Origin: Butyricicoccus sp. OM04-18BH
Lineage (GTDB): Bacteria; Bacillota; Clostridia; Oscillospirales; Butyricicoccaceae
Assembly (NCBI RefSeq): GCF_003481705.1
Contig: NZ_QULN01000002.1
Location: forward strand, 124,001 to 188,000
DNA: 64,000 nt
Reading direction: 5' to 3'
Position 1 is the stretch's first letter; each line of letters opens with the position of its first letter. Shown one piece after another: positions 1-8,866 of the stretch. The position numbers and the translations under genes are program-made. The notes below the pieces were generated by a model that was not told the DNA's origin, made no database searches, and was given only the letters and a program-made list of their open reading frames with translations.

Positions 1-655
1 CAACGCCCGCGAGAGAGTTTGCAACCGCCATGCCGAGGTCGTTGTGCATATGGCAGGACAGAACGACCTTCTCGATGCCGTCGGTGTGCTCACGCAGATA
101 CTTGATGCGGGAAGCGTACTCCTCCGGGATCATGTAGCCGACGGTATCCGGGATGTTGATGGTGGTAGCGCCTGCCTTGATGGCGGTTTCGACAACGCGG
201 CACAGGAAGTCGAGGTCGGTGCGGGTCGCATCCTCAGCGGAGAATTCGACATCCGAGCAGAAGCTTTTCGCGTAGGAAACGCTGTGAGCGATGGATTCGA
301 TGACCTCGTCCGGAGTCATCTTGAGCTTGTACTCCATATGTACCGGGCTGGTAGCAATAAAGGTATGGATACGGGCAGATTCAGCACGGCGGATCGCATT
401 GTAGGCTGCTTCGATGTCCTTGTCTACGCTGCGGGCCAGCGAGCAGATGGTCGCGCCGCGGACGGTATCCGCGATGGCTGCGATCGCAGCTGCATCACCG
501 GGAGACGCAGCTGCAAAGCCGGCCTCGATGATGTCGACCTTGAGCGCTTCGAGCTGCTTTGCGACCTCAATCTTCTCGTTGAGGTTCATGGAACAGCCGG
601 GAGACTGCTCGCCGTCGCGCAGGGTCGTGTCAAAAATCTTAATCGTTCTACTCAT
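1..655 (-). CDS. leuA: 2-isopropylmalate synthase, N-terminal part (runs off left edge)
   Basis: First committed enzyme of leucine synthesis: it condenses acetyl-CoA with 2-oxoisovalerate. About 218 codons are visible, starting at the ATG complementary to 653-655. The protein opens [20 protein letters not shown], the family signature for the metal/substrate site, and the last visible part has the metal-binding HMHND. The C-terminal half with the regulatory LeuA domain lies outside the window. A leucine-type T-box leader lies directly upstream on the same strand, so transcription is probably induced by uncharged tRNA-Leu. Homocitrate and citramalate synthases share the motif; the T-box favours LeuA. 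Confidence 0.93.
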   Translation of the reverse strand, partial: MSRTIKIFDTTLRDGEQSPGCSMNLNEKIEVAKQLEALKVDIIEAGFAAASPGDAAAIAAIADTVRGATICSLARSVDKDIEAAYNAIRRAESARIHTFIATSPVHMEYKLKMTPDEVIESIAHSVSYAKSFCSDVEFSAEDATRTDLDFLCRVVETAIKAGATTINIPDTVGYMIPEEYASRIKYLREHTDGIEKVVLSCHMHNDLGMAVANSLAGV

Positions 656-692
656 GGTTCCTTGTCCTCTCCTTCGGGTAATGTTTGTCGTA

Positions 693-985
693 CAGGGACA
701 AAAAAAGCTCCGTCCCTTAATTCTGCATTAAGAGACGAAGCGAAAGCTCCGCGGTACCACTCTTGTTGCCGCAGGAAAAAGCTGCGACCACTCTAAGCGC
801 ATCTATCAATGCGCAGTCCGTATAACGGCGGACATTCCGTTCCATCTTACCGGCACAAAAAGGCTTTCAGCGGACAGTTCCCGGGCGAGTTTCACTGCAT
901 TTCGACGCTGCCTTACACCGGCCGACAGCTCTCTGAGGACGAAAGTACAATTACTTTACCCGTTCATCACCTTTATCATATGCTA
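693..985 (-). ncRNA. T-box leader (leucine-type) upstream of leuA
   Basis: Read on the minus strand, the leader shows a stem I with the AGAGAGCTG... element and a candidate CTC (Leu) specifier complementary to 887-889. The conserved T-box GAGTGGTACCGCG is complementary to 750-762. A terminator hairpin with the seven-T run complementary to about 697-703 overlaps the antiterminator. Binding of uncharged tRNA-Leu would favour read-through into leuA. The T-box and terminator are clear; the specifier was picked by eye. Confidence 0.9.
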
Positions 986-987
986 TT

Positions 988-1016
988 ATATTATCCCCTG
1001 CGTACTGCATTGTCAA
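988..1016 (-). promoter_or_regulatory. sigma-A promoter of the leuA T-box leader
   Basis: Minus-strand TTGACA (1011-1016) and TAATAT (988-993) are separated by exactly 17 bp, just upstream of the leader. Confidence 0.8.
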
Positions 1017-1067
1017 GAGAAAATTTCAAAGTTTCGCCGTTATTTTACATATGCCCGCCCGGACAGC

Positions 1068-1096
1068 TTGCGAAGTATGATAATATCTGATATAAT
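1068..1096 (+). promoter_or_regulatory. sigma-A promoter for the symporter operon
   Basis: TTGCGA (1068-1073) and a perfect TATAAT (1091-1096) with 17 bp spacing lie about 50 bp before the start codon at 1146. Confidence 0.7.
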
Positions 1097-1145
1097 ATTT
1101 GTTATCTCTGGATAAAGAGAAAATAAAAAAGAGGAGTATGTAACA

Positions 1146-2333
1146 TTGAAACAACTTGGACTGCTGGTTAGACTCATTATCGGCATCATCGCCGGTATGC
1201 TGATCGGCCTTTGCGGAGGCTGGTTCGGCATTGCGGACACGACGGGATTTGTTGCGGTCATTCGACTGCTCGCGACGTTCACCTCGCTGTTTTCCACTTT
1301 CCTGTCCTTCATGATTCCGCTGATCATCATTGCCTTCATCACGGTCGGCATGGCGGAGCTGGGTCAGAAGGCGAACCGTCTGTTCGGCCTGACGCTGCTG
1401 CTGGCCTACGGCACGACGACCATCTCGGGCTTCCTTACCTTCTTTATCGGCAAGGCTTTTCTCCCCTCGCTCATCAAACCCATCACGGGCGACGTTCTTG
1501 AGAGCAACGCTTTCGAGCCGTTCTTCACGATTGAGGTCACCCCGATTTTCGGTGTCATGACCGCGCTCGTGCTGGCGTTCGTTCTCGGCATCGGCATGGC
1601 GAACCTCAAGGGCGATTCCATGCTCAAGGTTTTCCGTGATCTTCAGAACATCGTTTCCGGCGTGCTGCGCCGCGTGATCATTCCGCTCATTCCGGTGCAT
1701 ATCGCGGGTCTGTTCGCCAACATCGCGGCCGAGGGCCGTCTCGCGGCAACGGTCAAGATGTTCGCCTCTCTCTACGGCATCATCATCGTGCTTCAGCTGC
1801 TTTACATTCTTTCCCAGTTTGTGCTCGCAAGCGGCGTGTGCAGAAAGAACCACCTGAAGAGCATCAAGAATATTGCGCCGGCGTACTTTACTGCCCTCGG
1901 TACCCAGTCCTCGGCGTCTACGATACCGGTAGCGCTCAACTGTGCGTACAGCAATAACGTCAATCGCGACGTTGCGGACTTCGTTGTTCCGCTCTGCGCG
2001 ACCATCAACCTCAACGGCGACACCATCTGCCTCGTACTGGGCTCGATGGGTATCATGATCGCAAGCGGCATGAACCCGACCCTTGCGGTATTCGCTCCGT
2101 TTATTCTTATGCTCGGCGTGACCATGGTTGCGGCTCCGGGCGTTCCGGGCGGCGGCGTTATGGCGGCTCTCGGCCTTATCACCTCGATGCTCGGCTTTAC
2201 CGACCCGATGCAGCAGCTCATCATTGCACTGCACTTCTCGCAGGACAGCTTCGGAACGGCGGCGAACGTTACCGGCGACCAGGCGCTTGCGCTGATCGTG
2301 GACGAGGTAGACCGCAAGACCGGCAAGGCGTAA
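1146..2333 (+). CDS. Dicarboxylate/amino acid:cation symporter (SLC1/DAACS family)
   Basis: Integral membrane carrier of 395 aa, the usual size for GltT/DctA/SstT-type secondary transporters that move glutamate, aspartate, serine/threonine or C4-dicarboxylates with Na+ or H+. Most of the protein is hydrophobic. The serine-rich hairpin signature (QSSASTIP, residues ~254-261) and a variant of the NMDGT motif (NLNGDT, ~290) are present. The start is TTG with GAGGAG about 9 bp upstream; the ATG between them is followed at once by a stop. It is first in an operon with the PAP2 and flippase genes. The substrate cannot be read from sequence. Confidence 0.88.
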   Translation: MKQLGLLVRLIIGIIAGMLIGLCGGWFGIADTTGFVAVIRLLATFTSLFSTFLSFMIPLIIIAFITVGMAELGQKANRLFGLTLLLAYGTTTISGFLTFFIGKAFLPSLIKPITGDVLESNAFEPFFTIEVTPIFGVMTALVLAFVLGIGMANLKGDSMLKVFRDLQNIVSGVLRRVIIPLIPVHIAGLFANIAAEGRLAATVKMFASLYGIIIVLQLLYILSQFVLASGVCRKNHLKSIKNIAPAYFTALGTQSSASTIPVALNCAYSNNVNRDVADFVVPLCATINLNGDTICLVLGSMGIMIASGMNPTLAVFAPFILMLGVTMVAAPGVPGGGVMAALGLITSMLGFTDPMQQLIIALHFSQDSFGTAANVTGDQALALIVDEVDRKTGKA

Positions 2334-2352
2334 ATCGAAGAAAGGAGACAGC

Positions 2353-2928
2353 ATGGAAATTCTGCTTGACATCATTCGGAGTGTGGACTACAATATCTTG
2401 CTCCTTATCGCGGACAAGCTCCGCGGCGGCGTGCTCGACCCGGTGATGACCGTGCTGTCTCTGATGGGAAACGGCGGCGCGGTATGGATTGAGACAGCGG
2501 TCCTGCTGCTGTTTTTCCGGAAAACGCGGCGCGCCGGCGTCGCAATGCTGCTTGCGCTGGCGGCAGGCTACGTCATCGGCAATCTCTGCATCAAGGAGCT
2601 TGTTATGCGGCCGCGGCCGTTCGTGACGCACAGCGACCTTACGGCTCTGCTCGACCCGGGCGACCCGTGGTCGTTCCCCTCGGGACACGCGCTTTCGTCA
2701 TTTGCGGCGGCGACGGCACTCTGGTGCTTTCATAAAAAGACCGGCGTGCTCGCGCTCGTTCTTGCGGCGCTCATTGCATTCTCGCGGTTGTACGCGAGCG
2801 TACACTATCCCACCGATGTGCTTGCAGGCATGCTCATAGGTATCGCACTCGCTCATGCGGCGGCGTTTCTGACCGACCGCATCATCGACACATTCCATTC
2901 CATCCGGCTGAGAAAGGGCGACAAATGA
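2353..2928 (+). CDS. PAP2-family membrane phosphatase
   Basis: Integral membrane phosphatase of 191 aa. It has the three-part type 2 phosphatidic acid phosphatase signature: K-x6-RP (KELVMRPRP, ~81-89), PSGH (~109-112) and SR-x5-H-x3-D (SRLYASVHYPTDV, ~143-155), with catalytic histidines in the last two. Members dephosphorylate undecaprenyl pyrophosphate or phosphatidate at the outer membrane face. The next gene, a lipid-linked sugar flippase overlapping it by 4 bp (ATGA), favours a role in recycling undecaprenyl carrier. Start ATG with AGGAGA upstream. Confidence 0.88.
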   Translation: MEILLDIIRSVDYNILLLIADKLRGGVLDPVMTVLSLMGNGGAVWIETAVLLLFFRKTRRAGVAMLLALAAGYVIGNLCIKELVMRPRPFVTHSDLTALLDPGDPWSFPSGHALSSFAAATALWCFHKKTGVLALVLAALIAFSRLYASVHYPTDVLAGMLIGIALAHAAAFLTDRIIDTFHSIRLRKGDK

Positions 2929-4352
2929 ACCAGTATAAACGTCTGCTCAGCAATACCTTTATCTTTGCTGTCGGAACATTCAGCTCCAAAATCCTTGTCA
3001 TCCTGATGCTGCGCTTCTACACCGGCGTGCTGACGCAGGACGAGATGGGCGTTGCAGATCTTATCATCAAGACGACCAGCATTCTGTATCCGGTCGTATC
3101 ACTGTCCATCGGACAGGCAGTTATCCGTTACGGACTGGAGCGAAGGCGGCGCAAGCCGGATGTGTTCACCATCGGTCTGCTTACCGTGGCCTGCGGCTTT
3201 CTGATCTCACTGCCGTTCAATCCTTTGCTGAAGCTTGTTCACTATAACACCTCGGCGGGTGCGGCAGGCTCACTGCTCGACTACCGCATTCTGATCTATG
3301 TGTATGTGCTGACCTCGTGCACGCAGAATGTCTGCGGCCAGTTTATCCGCGCGATCGGTTATGTCCGCCTGTATGCCATCGACGGCATCTTCCGTACATT
3401 CATGACCATTGTGCTGAACATCCTGTACCTCAAGGTGTTCCGCTGGAACATTTACGGCTATGTAGCCTCTATTATCTGTTCGGACGCTCTTTCGACCGTG
3501 TGCCTGTTTATGATCGCCAGACTCTGGAAATATTTCCGCCTGCGGCGCATTAACTTTTATCTGTGGCGCAGCATGCTGCTGTACGCACTTCCGCTCGTTC
3601 CGGATGCGATCCTCGTCTATATCATCGGTTTCTCCGATCAGGCGTTTCTCGCGTCCATGCAGAATACCTCGGTCAGCGCGATCTATTCGATCGCCTACCG
3701 CGTGCCGACGCTCATTGCGCTCGTCGCATCCATCTTTATTGACGCGTGGCAGCTCTCCATGGTCAACAGCAATACCAAGGAGGAGCAGATCGAATTTTTC
3801 TCGAATGTCGGAAATACCTATTCCGCCATTGTGTTCATCATTGCCTCGGGCGGCATCATGTGCGCAAAGCTCGCCATGACGGTGCTCGCGGTGAAGAACT
3901 ACTATATCGGCTGGACATTCATTCCTATTCTGGCGATCGGCGCAGGCTTTAACTGCCTGTCGAGCTTTCAGAAGAGTGTGTATCTGCTGGAGAAAAAAAC
4001 CGTTCCGTCCTTCCTTTCAACGGCATTTTCTGCGGTCATTAATATTGCTCTGAACGCGCTGCTCATTCCGCGTTACGGTGGAACGGGTGCCGCAGCGGCA
4101 ACGCTGACAAGCTACGTTGCTCTGTTTATATACCGCGCACTCGACAGCCGCCGGTTTATGCCGATCCGCTGGAAGCGTCTGCGTCTGGGACTGACTGTGC
4201 TGCTGCTCGCCGTACAGGCAGCGCTCATGCTTATCGAGCCGCCGTTCTGGCTCATCTGGCAGCTGCTGCTGTTCGGTGCGGTCGGTCTGCTCAACAGTCG
4301 CGAACTGATGGCAGCATTCTCCAAGATTCTGCATCGGCACAGAAAAGCATAA
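2925..4352 (+). CDS. Oligosaccharide/lipid II flippase-like protein (MOP superfamily)
   Basis: Protein of 475 aa with about 12-14 hydrophobic segments and the N-terminal pattern of Wzx/PST polysaccharide exporters (LLSNTFIFAVGTFSSKILVI). Such proteins flip undecaprenyl-linked glycans across the membrane. It overlaps the PAP2 gene by four bases, so the two are probably translationally coupled. A rho-independent terminator follows directly. No glycosyltransferase genes are adjacent, so the glycan is unknown. SpoVB/MurJ-type relatives belong to the same superfamily and cannot be excluded. Confidence 0.85.
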   Translation: MNQYKRLLSNTFIFAVGTFSSKILVILMLRFYTGVLTQDEMGVADLIIKTTSILYPVVSLSIGQAVIRYGLERRRRKPDVFTIGLLTVACGFLISLPFNPLLKLVHYNTSAGAAGSLLDYRILIYVYVLTSCTQNVCGQFIRAIGYVRLYAIDGIFRTFMTIVLNILYLKVFRWNIYGYVASIICSDALSTVCLFMIARLWKYFRLRRINFYLWRSMLLYALPLVPDAILVYIIGFSDQAFLASMQNTSVSAIYSIAYRVPTLIALVASIFIDAWQLSMVNSNTKEEQIEFFSNVGNTYSAIVFIIASGGIMCAKLAMTVLAVKNYYIGWTFIPILAIGAGFNCLSSFQKSVYLLEKKTVPSFLSTAFSAVINIALNALLIPRYGGTGAAAATLTSYVALFIYRALDSRRFMPIRWKRLRLGLTVLLLAVQAALMLIEPPFWLIWQLLLFGAVGLLNSRELMAAFSKILHRHRKA

Positions 4353-4360
4353 ATACAAGG

Positions 4361-4390
4361 GCGCCTCGAAATCGAGGCGCTTCTTCTTTA
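4361..4390 (+). terminator. Terminator after the flippase gene
   Basis: Hairpin GCGCCTCG-AAAT-CGAGGCGC followed by a T-rich tract (ttcttcttta). Confidence 0.85.
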
Positions 4391-4437
4391 TTCGATTCGG
4401 CATTCCGACGAAAAATACGCTTTCTGCGCGGCTGCCC

Positions 4438-4466
4438 TTGCTTTTCGCTGCCCGATACGTTATACT
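4438..4466 (+). promoter_or_regulatory. sigma-A promoter of the queT operon
   Basis: TTGCTT (4438-4443), 17 bp, TATACT (4461-4466), about 45 bp before the preQ1 aptamer. Confidence 0.7.
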
Positions 4467-4510
4467 ATAAGGCGTGCTGTTCGGCATTCATTGCTTCCGG
4501 ATATGAAAAT

Positions 4511-4600
4511 GACAGTTCGAAACCATCCTGTCGCTAAACAAAACTAGGGACAACGAAACAGAAAATATGTTGATTTTTCTCGTTGTTGTACGCATTATTT
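4511..4600 (+). ncRNA. preQ1-I riboswitch leader of the queT operon
   Basis: A compact aptamer at 4511-4550: stem GACAG/CTGTC enclosing TTCGAAACCATC, followed by the A-rich tail GCTAAACAAAACTAGGG. This closely resembles the Thermoanaerobacter-type class I aptamer. Downstream, ACAACGA pairs with TCGTTGT and AGAAAA with TTTTCT to form an expression-platform hairpin at about 4549-4587, just before the queT ribosome binding site. Ligand binding would be expected to repress the queT-queF-queC genes. The aptamer call rests on motif match, not a covariance search. Confidence 0.82.
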
Positions 4601-4615
4601 GGAGGTGAACGAAAT

Positions 4616-5116
4616 ATGGTGAAAGAAAATATGAGCAAGGCGCAAAAGCTGACATTTTCTGCGATGATCATGGCGCTCTACATTGTAGTGCTGTACTTCA
4701 CGCAGAGCTTTTCATTCGGTGCTTATCAGATCCGTATCGCAACTTCGCTTTACGGCCTTTCCTACCTGTTTCCGTTCCTGGTTTTGCCGCTTGGTTTCGC
4801 AAACTTCATCGCCAACATGCTGTTCGGCGGGCTTGGCCTGCTCGACATGTTCGGCGGCTGTATCGTCGGTATCGTTACGACCGCAATTATCGTGCTCATC
4901 CGCCGTCAGGGCTGGAGCCGATGGCTGATGATCCTCCCGATCATCCTTGTGCCGGGTCTCGGCGTTTCGACGTACCTTTCTTATCTGCTGCATGTGCCTT
5001 ACAGTGCGCTTGCACTCAGTCTCTGTATCGGCCAGACTGTTCCGGCTATCTGCGGCGCAGTACTGGTAAATGTGCTTCAGCGTGCACTCTATCCGCAGAA
5101 GATCAAGGCAGACTGA
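4616..5116 (+). CDS. queT: QueT-type queuosine precursor transporter (ECF S-component like)
   Basis: Hydrophobic 166-aa protein with five to six membrane segments, the size and look of the QueT family. QueT proteins are substrate-binding components of ECF transporters that bring in a queuosine precursor. The start at 4616 has a strong GGAGGTGA 7 bp upstream; an upstream in-frame TTG at 4583 lies in the riboswitch hairpin and is unlikely. The preQ1 riboswitch upstream and queF/queC downstream support the role. It must borrow an energising ECF module, which is not encoded here. Confidence 0.88.
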   Translation: MVKENMSKAQKLTFSAMIMALYIVVLYFTQSFSFGAYQIRIATSLYGLSYLFPFLVLPLGFANFIANMLFGGLGLLDMFGGCIVGIVTTAIIVLIRRQGWSRWLMILPIILVPGLGVSTYLSYLLHVPYSALALSLCIGQTVPAICGAVLVNVLQRALYPQKIKAD

Positions 5117-5142
5117 TTGAATTTAAAGGAGAAATGAAACCT

Positions 5143-5640
5143 ATGACCGGAAGAAATAAAGAAGAACTGAACGGCGTCACCCTTCTGGGGAATCAGAAAA
5201 ACAAGTATCCTACGGATTATGCACCGGAAATGCTCGAGAGCTTTCCGAACAAGCATCCGGAGAACGATTACTTCGTAAAGTTTAACTGTCCCGAGTTTAC
5301 GAGCCTGTGCCCGATGACCGGACAGCCGGACTTTGCGACCATCTATATCTCCTATGTGCCCGGTGAGCGCATGGTGGAGAGCAAGTCGCTCAAGCTGTAT
5401 CTGTTCAGCTTCCGCAATCACGGCGATTTCCACGAGGACTGTGTGAACATCATCATGAAAGACCTTATCCGCCTTATGGACCCGAAATACATTGAGGTCT
5501 GGGGCAAATTTACCCCGCGCGGCGGCATTTCGATCGACCCGTACTGCAACTACGGCAAGCCCGGCACACGCTGGGAGCAGGTCGCCTTCGACCGTCTCGC
5601 GCATCACGATCTCTATCCGGAGAAGGTGGACAACCGATGA
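5143..5640 (+). CDS. queF: preQ0 reductase (NADPH-dependent 7-cyano-7-deazaguanine reductase)
   Basis: Reduces preQ0 to preQ1 in queuosine synthesis. At 165 aa it matches the short, unimodular QueF type. The catalytic cysteine sits in [11 protein letters not shown] (Cys ~56), with the conserved GDFHEDCVN and [16 protein letters not shown] blocks. ATG codons at 5134 and 5143 are both possible; AGGAG at 5127-5131 is only 2 bp from the first and 11 bp from the second, so 5143 is preferred. Its last four bases overlap queC. Confidence 0.93.
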   Translation: MTGRNKEELNGVTLLGNQKNKYPTDYAPEMLESFPNKHPENDYFVKFNCPEFTSLCPMTGQPDFATIYISYVPGERMVESKSLKLYLFSFRNHGDFHEDCVNIIMKDLIRLMDPKYIEVWGKFTPRGGISIDPYCNYGKPGTRWEQVAFDRLAHHDLYPEKVDNR

Positions 5641-6323
5641 GCGAAAAAGCTATGGTGCTCTGCTCGGGCGGCGTAGACAGCACGACCTGTCTTGCACTCG
5701 CCGTCGAGAAATACGGCAGAGAAAACGTCAGCGCGCTGTCCATTTATTATGGTCAGAAACATGTCAGGGAGATCGAGGCTGCGAAAAAGGTCCTCGAATA
5801 CTACGGCGTGGAGGGCACTTCCCTCGACCTTACCCCTGTGTTCGCGTACAGCGACTGCTCGCTGCTTTCCCACTCGACCGAAGAGGTTCCCGAGGAGAGC
5901 TATGCGGAGCAGCTGAAGAGTACGCATGGTGCACCGGTCACGACCTATGTCCCGTTCCGCAACGGACTGTTCCTTTCGGCAGCGGCGAGCGTCGCACTTT
6001 CCAAGGGATGCAGCGTTATCTACTACGGCGCACATCATGATGATGCAGCCGGAAACGCCTACCCCGATTGCAGCGAGGAATTCGTGAATGCGATGAACCG
6101 GTCGGTAGAAGAAGGTACAGGCGGCGCACTGCGCATCGAAGCGCCTTTCGTCCGCTGGAACAAGGCTCAGATCGTCAGGGAGGGCCTGCGGCTGCATGTC
6201 CCCTATGAACTGACATGGAGCTGCTACGAGGGCGGAGAGAGGCCGTGCGGCAAATGCGGCACCTGCCTCGATCGTCTGCGTGCGTTCGAAGCGAACGGCG
6301 TGAGCGACCCGGCAATGAAGTAA
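5637..6323 (+). CDS. queC: 7-cyano-7-deazaguanine synthase (preQ0 synthase)
   Basis: ATP-dependent enzyme that converts 7-carboxy-7-deazaguanine (CDG) to preQ0. The 228-aa protein has the PP-loop SGGVDST (residues 10-16) and a C-terminal zinc cluster ([17 protein letters not shown]). It overlaps queF by ATGA. queD and queE, which make CDG, are absent from this operon and this window. A terminator follows the stop codon. Confidence 0.95.
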   Translation: MSEKAMVLCSGGVDSTTCLALAVEKYGRENVSALSIYYGQKHVREIEAAKKVLEYYGVEGTSLDLTPVFAYSDCSLLSHSTEEVPEESYAEQLKSTHGAPVTTYVPFRNGLFLSAAASVALSKGCSVIYYGAHHDDAAGNAYPDCSEEFVNAMNRSVEEGTGGALRIEAPFVRWNKAQIVREGLRLHVPYELTWSCYEGGERPCGKCGTCLDRLRAFEANGVSDPAMK

Positions 6324-6327
6324 CAGA

Positions 6328-6368
6328 AAAGACTGCTGTTTTCTCTCGAGAACGGCAGTCTTTTATTT
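6328..6368 (+). terminator. Terminator after queC
   Basis: Stem AAGACTGC / GCAGTCTT around a loop containing TCTCGAGA, followed by TTTTATTTT. Confidence 0.85.
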
Positions 6369-6372
6369 TGGC

Positions 6373-6398
6373 ACCTCCCCTGCTCTATGCATAGAATG
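6373..6398 (+). promoter_or_regulatory. Candidate sigma-K-type promoter for dpaA-dpaB
   Basis: AC at 6373-6374, 15 bp, then CATAGAATG (6390-6398). This resembles the mother-cell sigma-K pattern (AC, ~16 bp, CATAnnnTA), and dipicolinate synthase is a known late mother-cell gene. The match is partial. Confidence 0.5.
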
Positions 6399-6418
6399 AC
6401 GCAGAGGAGGTTTTTTGT

Positions 6419-7294
6419 ATGGATAAGAGCTTGACTCTGGCGGTCATCGGCGGCGATGAGCGTCAGGTCTTTTTGGCGAGCCTTGCACTGGCAGACGGTC
6501 ATGCCGTGCGCACGTTTGCGCTTGACCGGGCGAACATAGCGGGCGCAGCGGTCTGCTCTGATGCTGCGTCATGTACAGAGGGCGCAGATGCAGTGCTGCT
6601 GCCCGTCCCCGTCATGCAGGGCGATGGCTTGCTGCGCGCACCGCTTGCGAGGACGGAGACTGATGTGATGCAGGTGCTTGATGCGATACCGGCAGGCGTG
6701 CCGGCGTTCGGCGGTGCGGTACCCTTTCGGCTGCATGCCCGGGCGGTGCAGTGCGGTGTGCGCCTGATCGACTATCTCTCACGAGAGGAGCTTGCGATAC
6801 GCAATGCCGTGCCAACCTGCGAGGGAGCGCTGCAGCTCGCTATGGAGCAGACTGACTGCACGATACAGGGTGCACATGTGCTCGTCATTGGTGCGGGACG
6901 GATCGGATTTCTGCTTGCTGTCAGACTGCATGCACTGGGAGCACAGGTGACTGTCGCGGCCCGGTCACTGAGAGACCGTGCTCGTATCGAATCCGCAGGC
7001 CTTGCGGCGGTGGATACGGCACAGCTTGCACAGGAGGTGCACGGCAGGGAGATCATCTTCAATACTGTGCCTGCACCGCTTCTGACGGGCGAGATACTGC
7101 GCGCACTGACGCCATCCTGCATTGTGATCGACCTTGCGTCCATGCCGGGAGGTGTTGCGCCGGATGCAGAACCTCCAACGGGCTGCCGGGTAATACACGC
7201 CTTGTCTCTGCCCGGAAAGGTTGCGCCGCGCACGGCTGCTGCCGCGATTTATGCTACGGTGACCGCTATACTGCGAGAGGAGGGCGTGCTGTGA
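6419..7294 (+). CDS. dpaA: Dipicolinate synthase subunit A
   Basis: Makes dipicolinic acid, together with DpaB, in the mother cell during sporulation. The 291-aa protein has an N-terminal domain beginning TLAVIGGDERQ and a central NAD(P)-binding Rossmann motif (VLVIGAGRIG, ~155-164), the DpaA/SpoVFA arrangement. GAGGAGG lies just before the ATG. It overlaps dpaB by four bases (GTGA), indicating translational coupling. Confidence 0.93.
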   Translation: MDKSLTLAVIGGDERQVFLASLALADGHAVRTFALDRANIAGAAVCSDAASCTEGADAVLLPVPVMQGDGLLRAPLARTETDVMQVLDAIPAGVPAFGGAVPFRLHARAVQCGVRLIDYLSREELAIRNAVPTCEGALQLAMEQTDCTIQGAHVLVIGAGRIGFLLAVRLHALGAQVTVAARSLRDRARIESAGLAAVDTAQLAQEVHGREIIFNTVPAPLLTGEILRALTPSCIVIDLASMPGGVAPDAEPPTGCRVIHALSLPGKVAPRTAAAAIYATVTAILREEGVL

Positions 7295-7860
7295 AAATCG
7301 GTTTTGTTATGACAGGTTCGTTCTGTACGTTCATAAAGGCGCTTCGAGCAATGGAAAATCTTGTATCGCTCGGTCACAGCGTCACACCAATCCTGAGCGA
7401 GCATGCTGGCGGTATGGATACACGGTTCGGCACGGCGGATGATCTGCGTGAACGTCTGCGGAATATCACTGGCAGCGAGATCATCGACAGCATTGCGGGT
7501 GCGGAGCCGATCGGGCCGAAGCGGATGTTCGATGTGCTGATCGTTGTGCCCTGCACGGGCAACACGCTTGCAAAGCTCTCGCACGGTATTACAGATACGA
7601 CCGCTGCAATGGCGGTTAAGAGTCATTTGCGAAGCGAGAGACCGGTTGTCCTCGCACTTTCAACCAATGATGCGCTTGCAGCCTCCGCAGAGAATATCGG
7701 AAGACTGTTGAATCGCAGACACTATTATTTCGTGCCGTTCGGACAGGATGATCCGGAGAGCAAACCGCGGTCGCTGGTAAGTGAACTTTCGCTCCTGCCG
7801 GAGACCATGGAAGCAGCACTTGAAGGTCGGCAGCTGCAGCCGATATTGGTTTCTTTCTGA
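7291..7860 (+). CDS. dpaB: Dipicolinate synthase subunit B (flavoprotein)
   Basis: Partner of DpaA. The 189-aa flavodoxin-like protein has the family N-terminus (IGFVMTGSFCTF) and FMN-binding loops (VVPCTGNTLAKLSHG; ALSTNDAL). The start is GTG with GAGGAGG about 7 bp upstream, inside dpaA. Many Clostridia lack DpaAB and use an EtfA-based route, so its presence is informative about lineage. Confidence 0.93.
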   Translation: MKIGFVMTGSFCTFIKALRAMENLVSLGHSVTPILSEHAGGMDTRFGTADDLRERLRNITGSEIIDSIAGAEPIGPKRMFDVLIVVPCTGNTLAKLSHGITDTTAAMAVKSHLRSERPVVLALSTNDALAASAENIGRLLNRRHYYFVPFGQDDPESKPRSLVSELSLLPETMEAALEGRQLQPILVSF

Positions 7861-7871
7861 TGCAGATGAAC

Positions 7872-7906
7872 AAGGGCAGGGACGCGATACGGTGTCACTG
7901 CCCTTT
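7872..7906. terminator. Candidate bidirectional terminator between dpaB and the lipid kinase
   Basis: Hairpin AAGGGCAG...CTGCCCTT between two convergent genes; only a short T tract on either strand. Confidence 0.5.
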
Positions 7907-7927
7907 GGCGGCTGTCGGTATTGCTGC

Positions 7928-8836
7928 TCAGCTGTTTCCGTCCGCATCGTCCCCGGCAGTCACGAAGCGGATGGCTCTTGCATAGTTTTTGATCTCGGCA
8001 TGCGTCTCTGAACCGCCGAATTCACCGTCAAGCGTCCAGGAGATTTCCTCATCTGAGTCAAATGAGATATGCGAGGTGCGGAAGTAGAGAAAACGAGTCG
8101 ATTCGGTGTTATGCGTCAGCAGGTCATTGATCAGCCACTGAAGCTCCATCGGATTATCGACCGGATAGACGAGCAGAACCTCATACAGACCGTCATCGAG
8201 TGCGATAGAGTCCGGACTCAGTGCCTTAAAACCGCCTACAGAGACCGAATTTGTTACCATGCCGTAGATGAAGTGATCTTCGGTCTGCATTTCCGGACTG
8301 TTGACGCGGATGCGGTATTCCTTGATATTCGCGAGCGAAATGACGCCCTGCATGATGTAGGCAGCACGGCCGAAGATGTTTTTAGTCTGCTGCGGCGTGG
8401 CGTAGCTGACCTCAGTGAATACGCCAAAGGCAGCGATATAGTTAAAATAGCGGCTGTTAAAGCGGCCGATATCGAGCGCCTGCAAGCGGTCCTTTGCAGC
8501 GATAGCAGCCGCCTCGGCTGGAACCTTGGGAATACCGAGACTGGTAGCAAAATCGTTGGTCGTGCCGGCAGGAATGTAGCCGAGAGGCGGCCGTACCTTG
8601 CTCTGCATCAGTCCGGTGACGACCTCGTTGAGTGTGCCGTCGCCGCCGGCACAGACGATACGGTCAAATTCCCCGGCTCTTGCCTGCGCAACGCGGGTCG
8701 CATCCTCGGGACCTTCGGTTACGTGCAGGGTCACGTCAAACCCTGCCTTTTGAAAGGCGAGGATGCAGTCAATGAGCTTGCCGCGCATCGCACCGCGTCC
8801 GGCATGGGGATTGACAATCCAGAGCATTTTTTTCAT
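7928..8836 (-). CDS. Diacylglycerol kinase-family lipid kinase (DgkB/YegS-like)
   Basis: Cytosolic, membrane-associated kinase that probably phosphorylates diacylglycerol or a related lipid. The 302-aa protein has the DAGK catalytic-domain glycine-rich GGDGTLNEV (~residue 68) and the upstream NPHAGRG motif. ATGs at 8842 and 8836 compete; AAAGGAGA is 3 bp from the first and 9 bp from the second, so 8836 is chosen. It starts only ~30 bp after htpG ends with no terminator visible, so it probably shares the CIRCE-controlled transcript. Confidence 0.88.
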   Translation of the reverse strand: MKKMLWIVNPHAGRGAMRGKLIDCILAFQKAGFDVTLHVTEGPEDATRVAQARAGEFDRIVCAGGDGTLNEVVTGLMQSKVRPPLGYIPAGTTNDFATSLGIPKVPAEAAAIAAKDRLQALDIGRFNSRYFNYIAAFGVFTEVSYATPQQTKNIFGRAAYIMQGVISLANIKEYRIRVNSPEMQTEDHFIYGMVTNSVSVGGFKALSPDSIALDDGLYEVLLVYPVDNPMELQWLINDLLTHNTESTRFLYFRTSHISFDSDEEISWTLDGEFGGSETHAEIKNYARAIRFVTAGDDADGNS

Positions 8837-8866
8837 GTGCATCCGTCTCCTTTCATGAGCATGCGT

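Noticed and set aside
1026..2375. Minus-strand open frame opposite the symporter
   Set aside because: Highly charged, low-complexity translation; shadow of the transporter gene.
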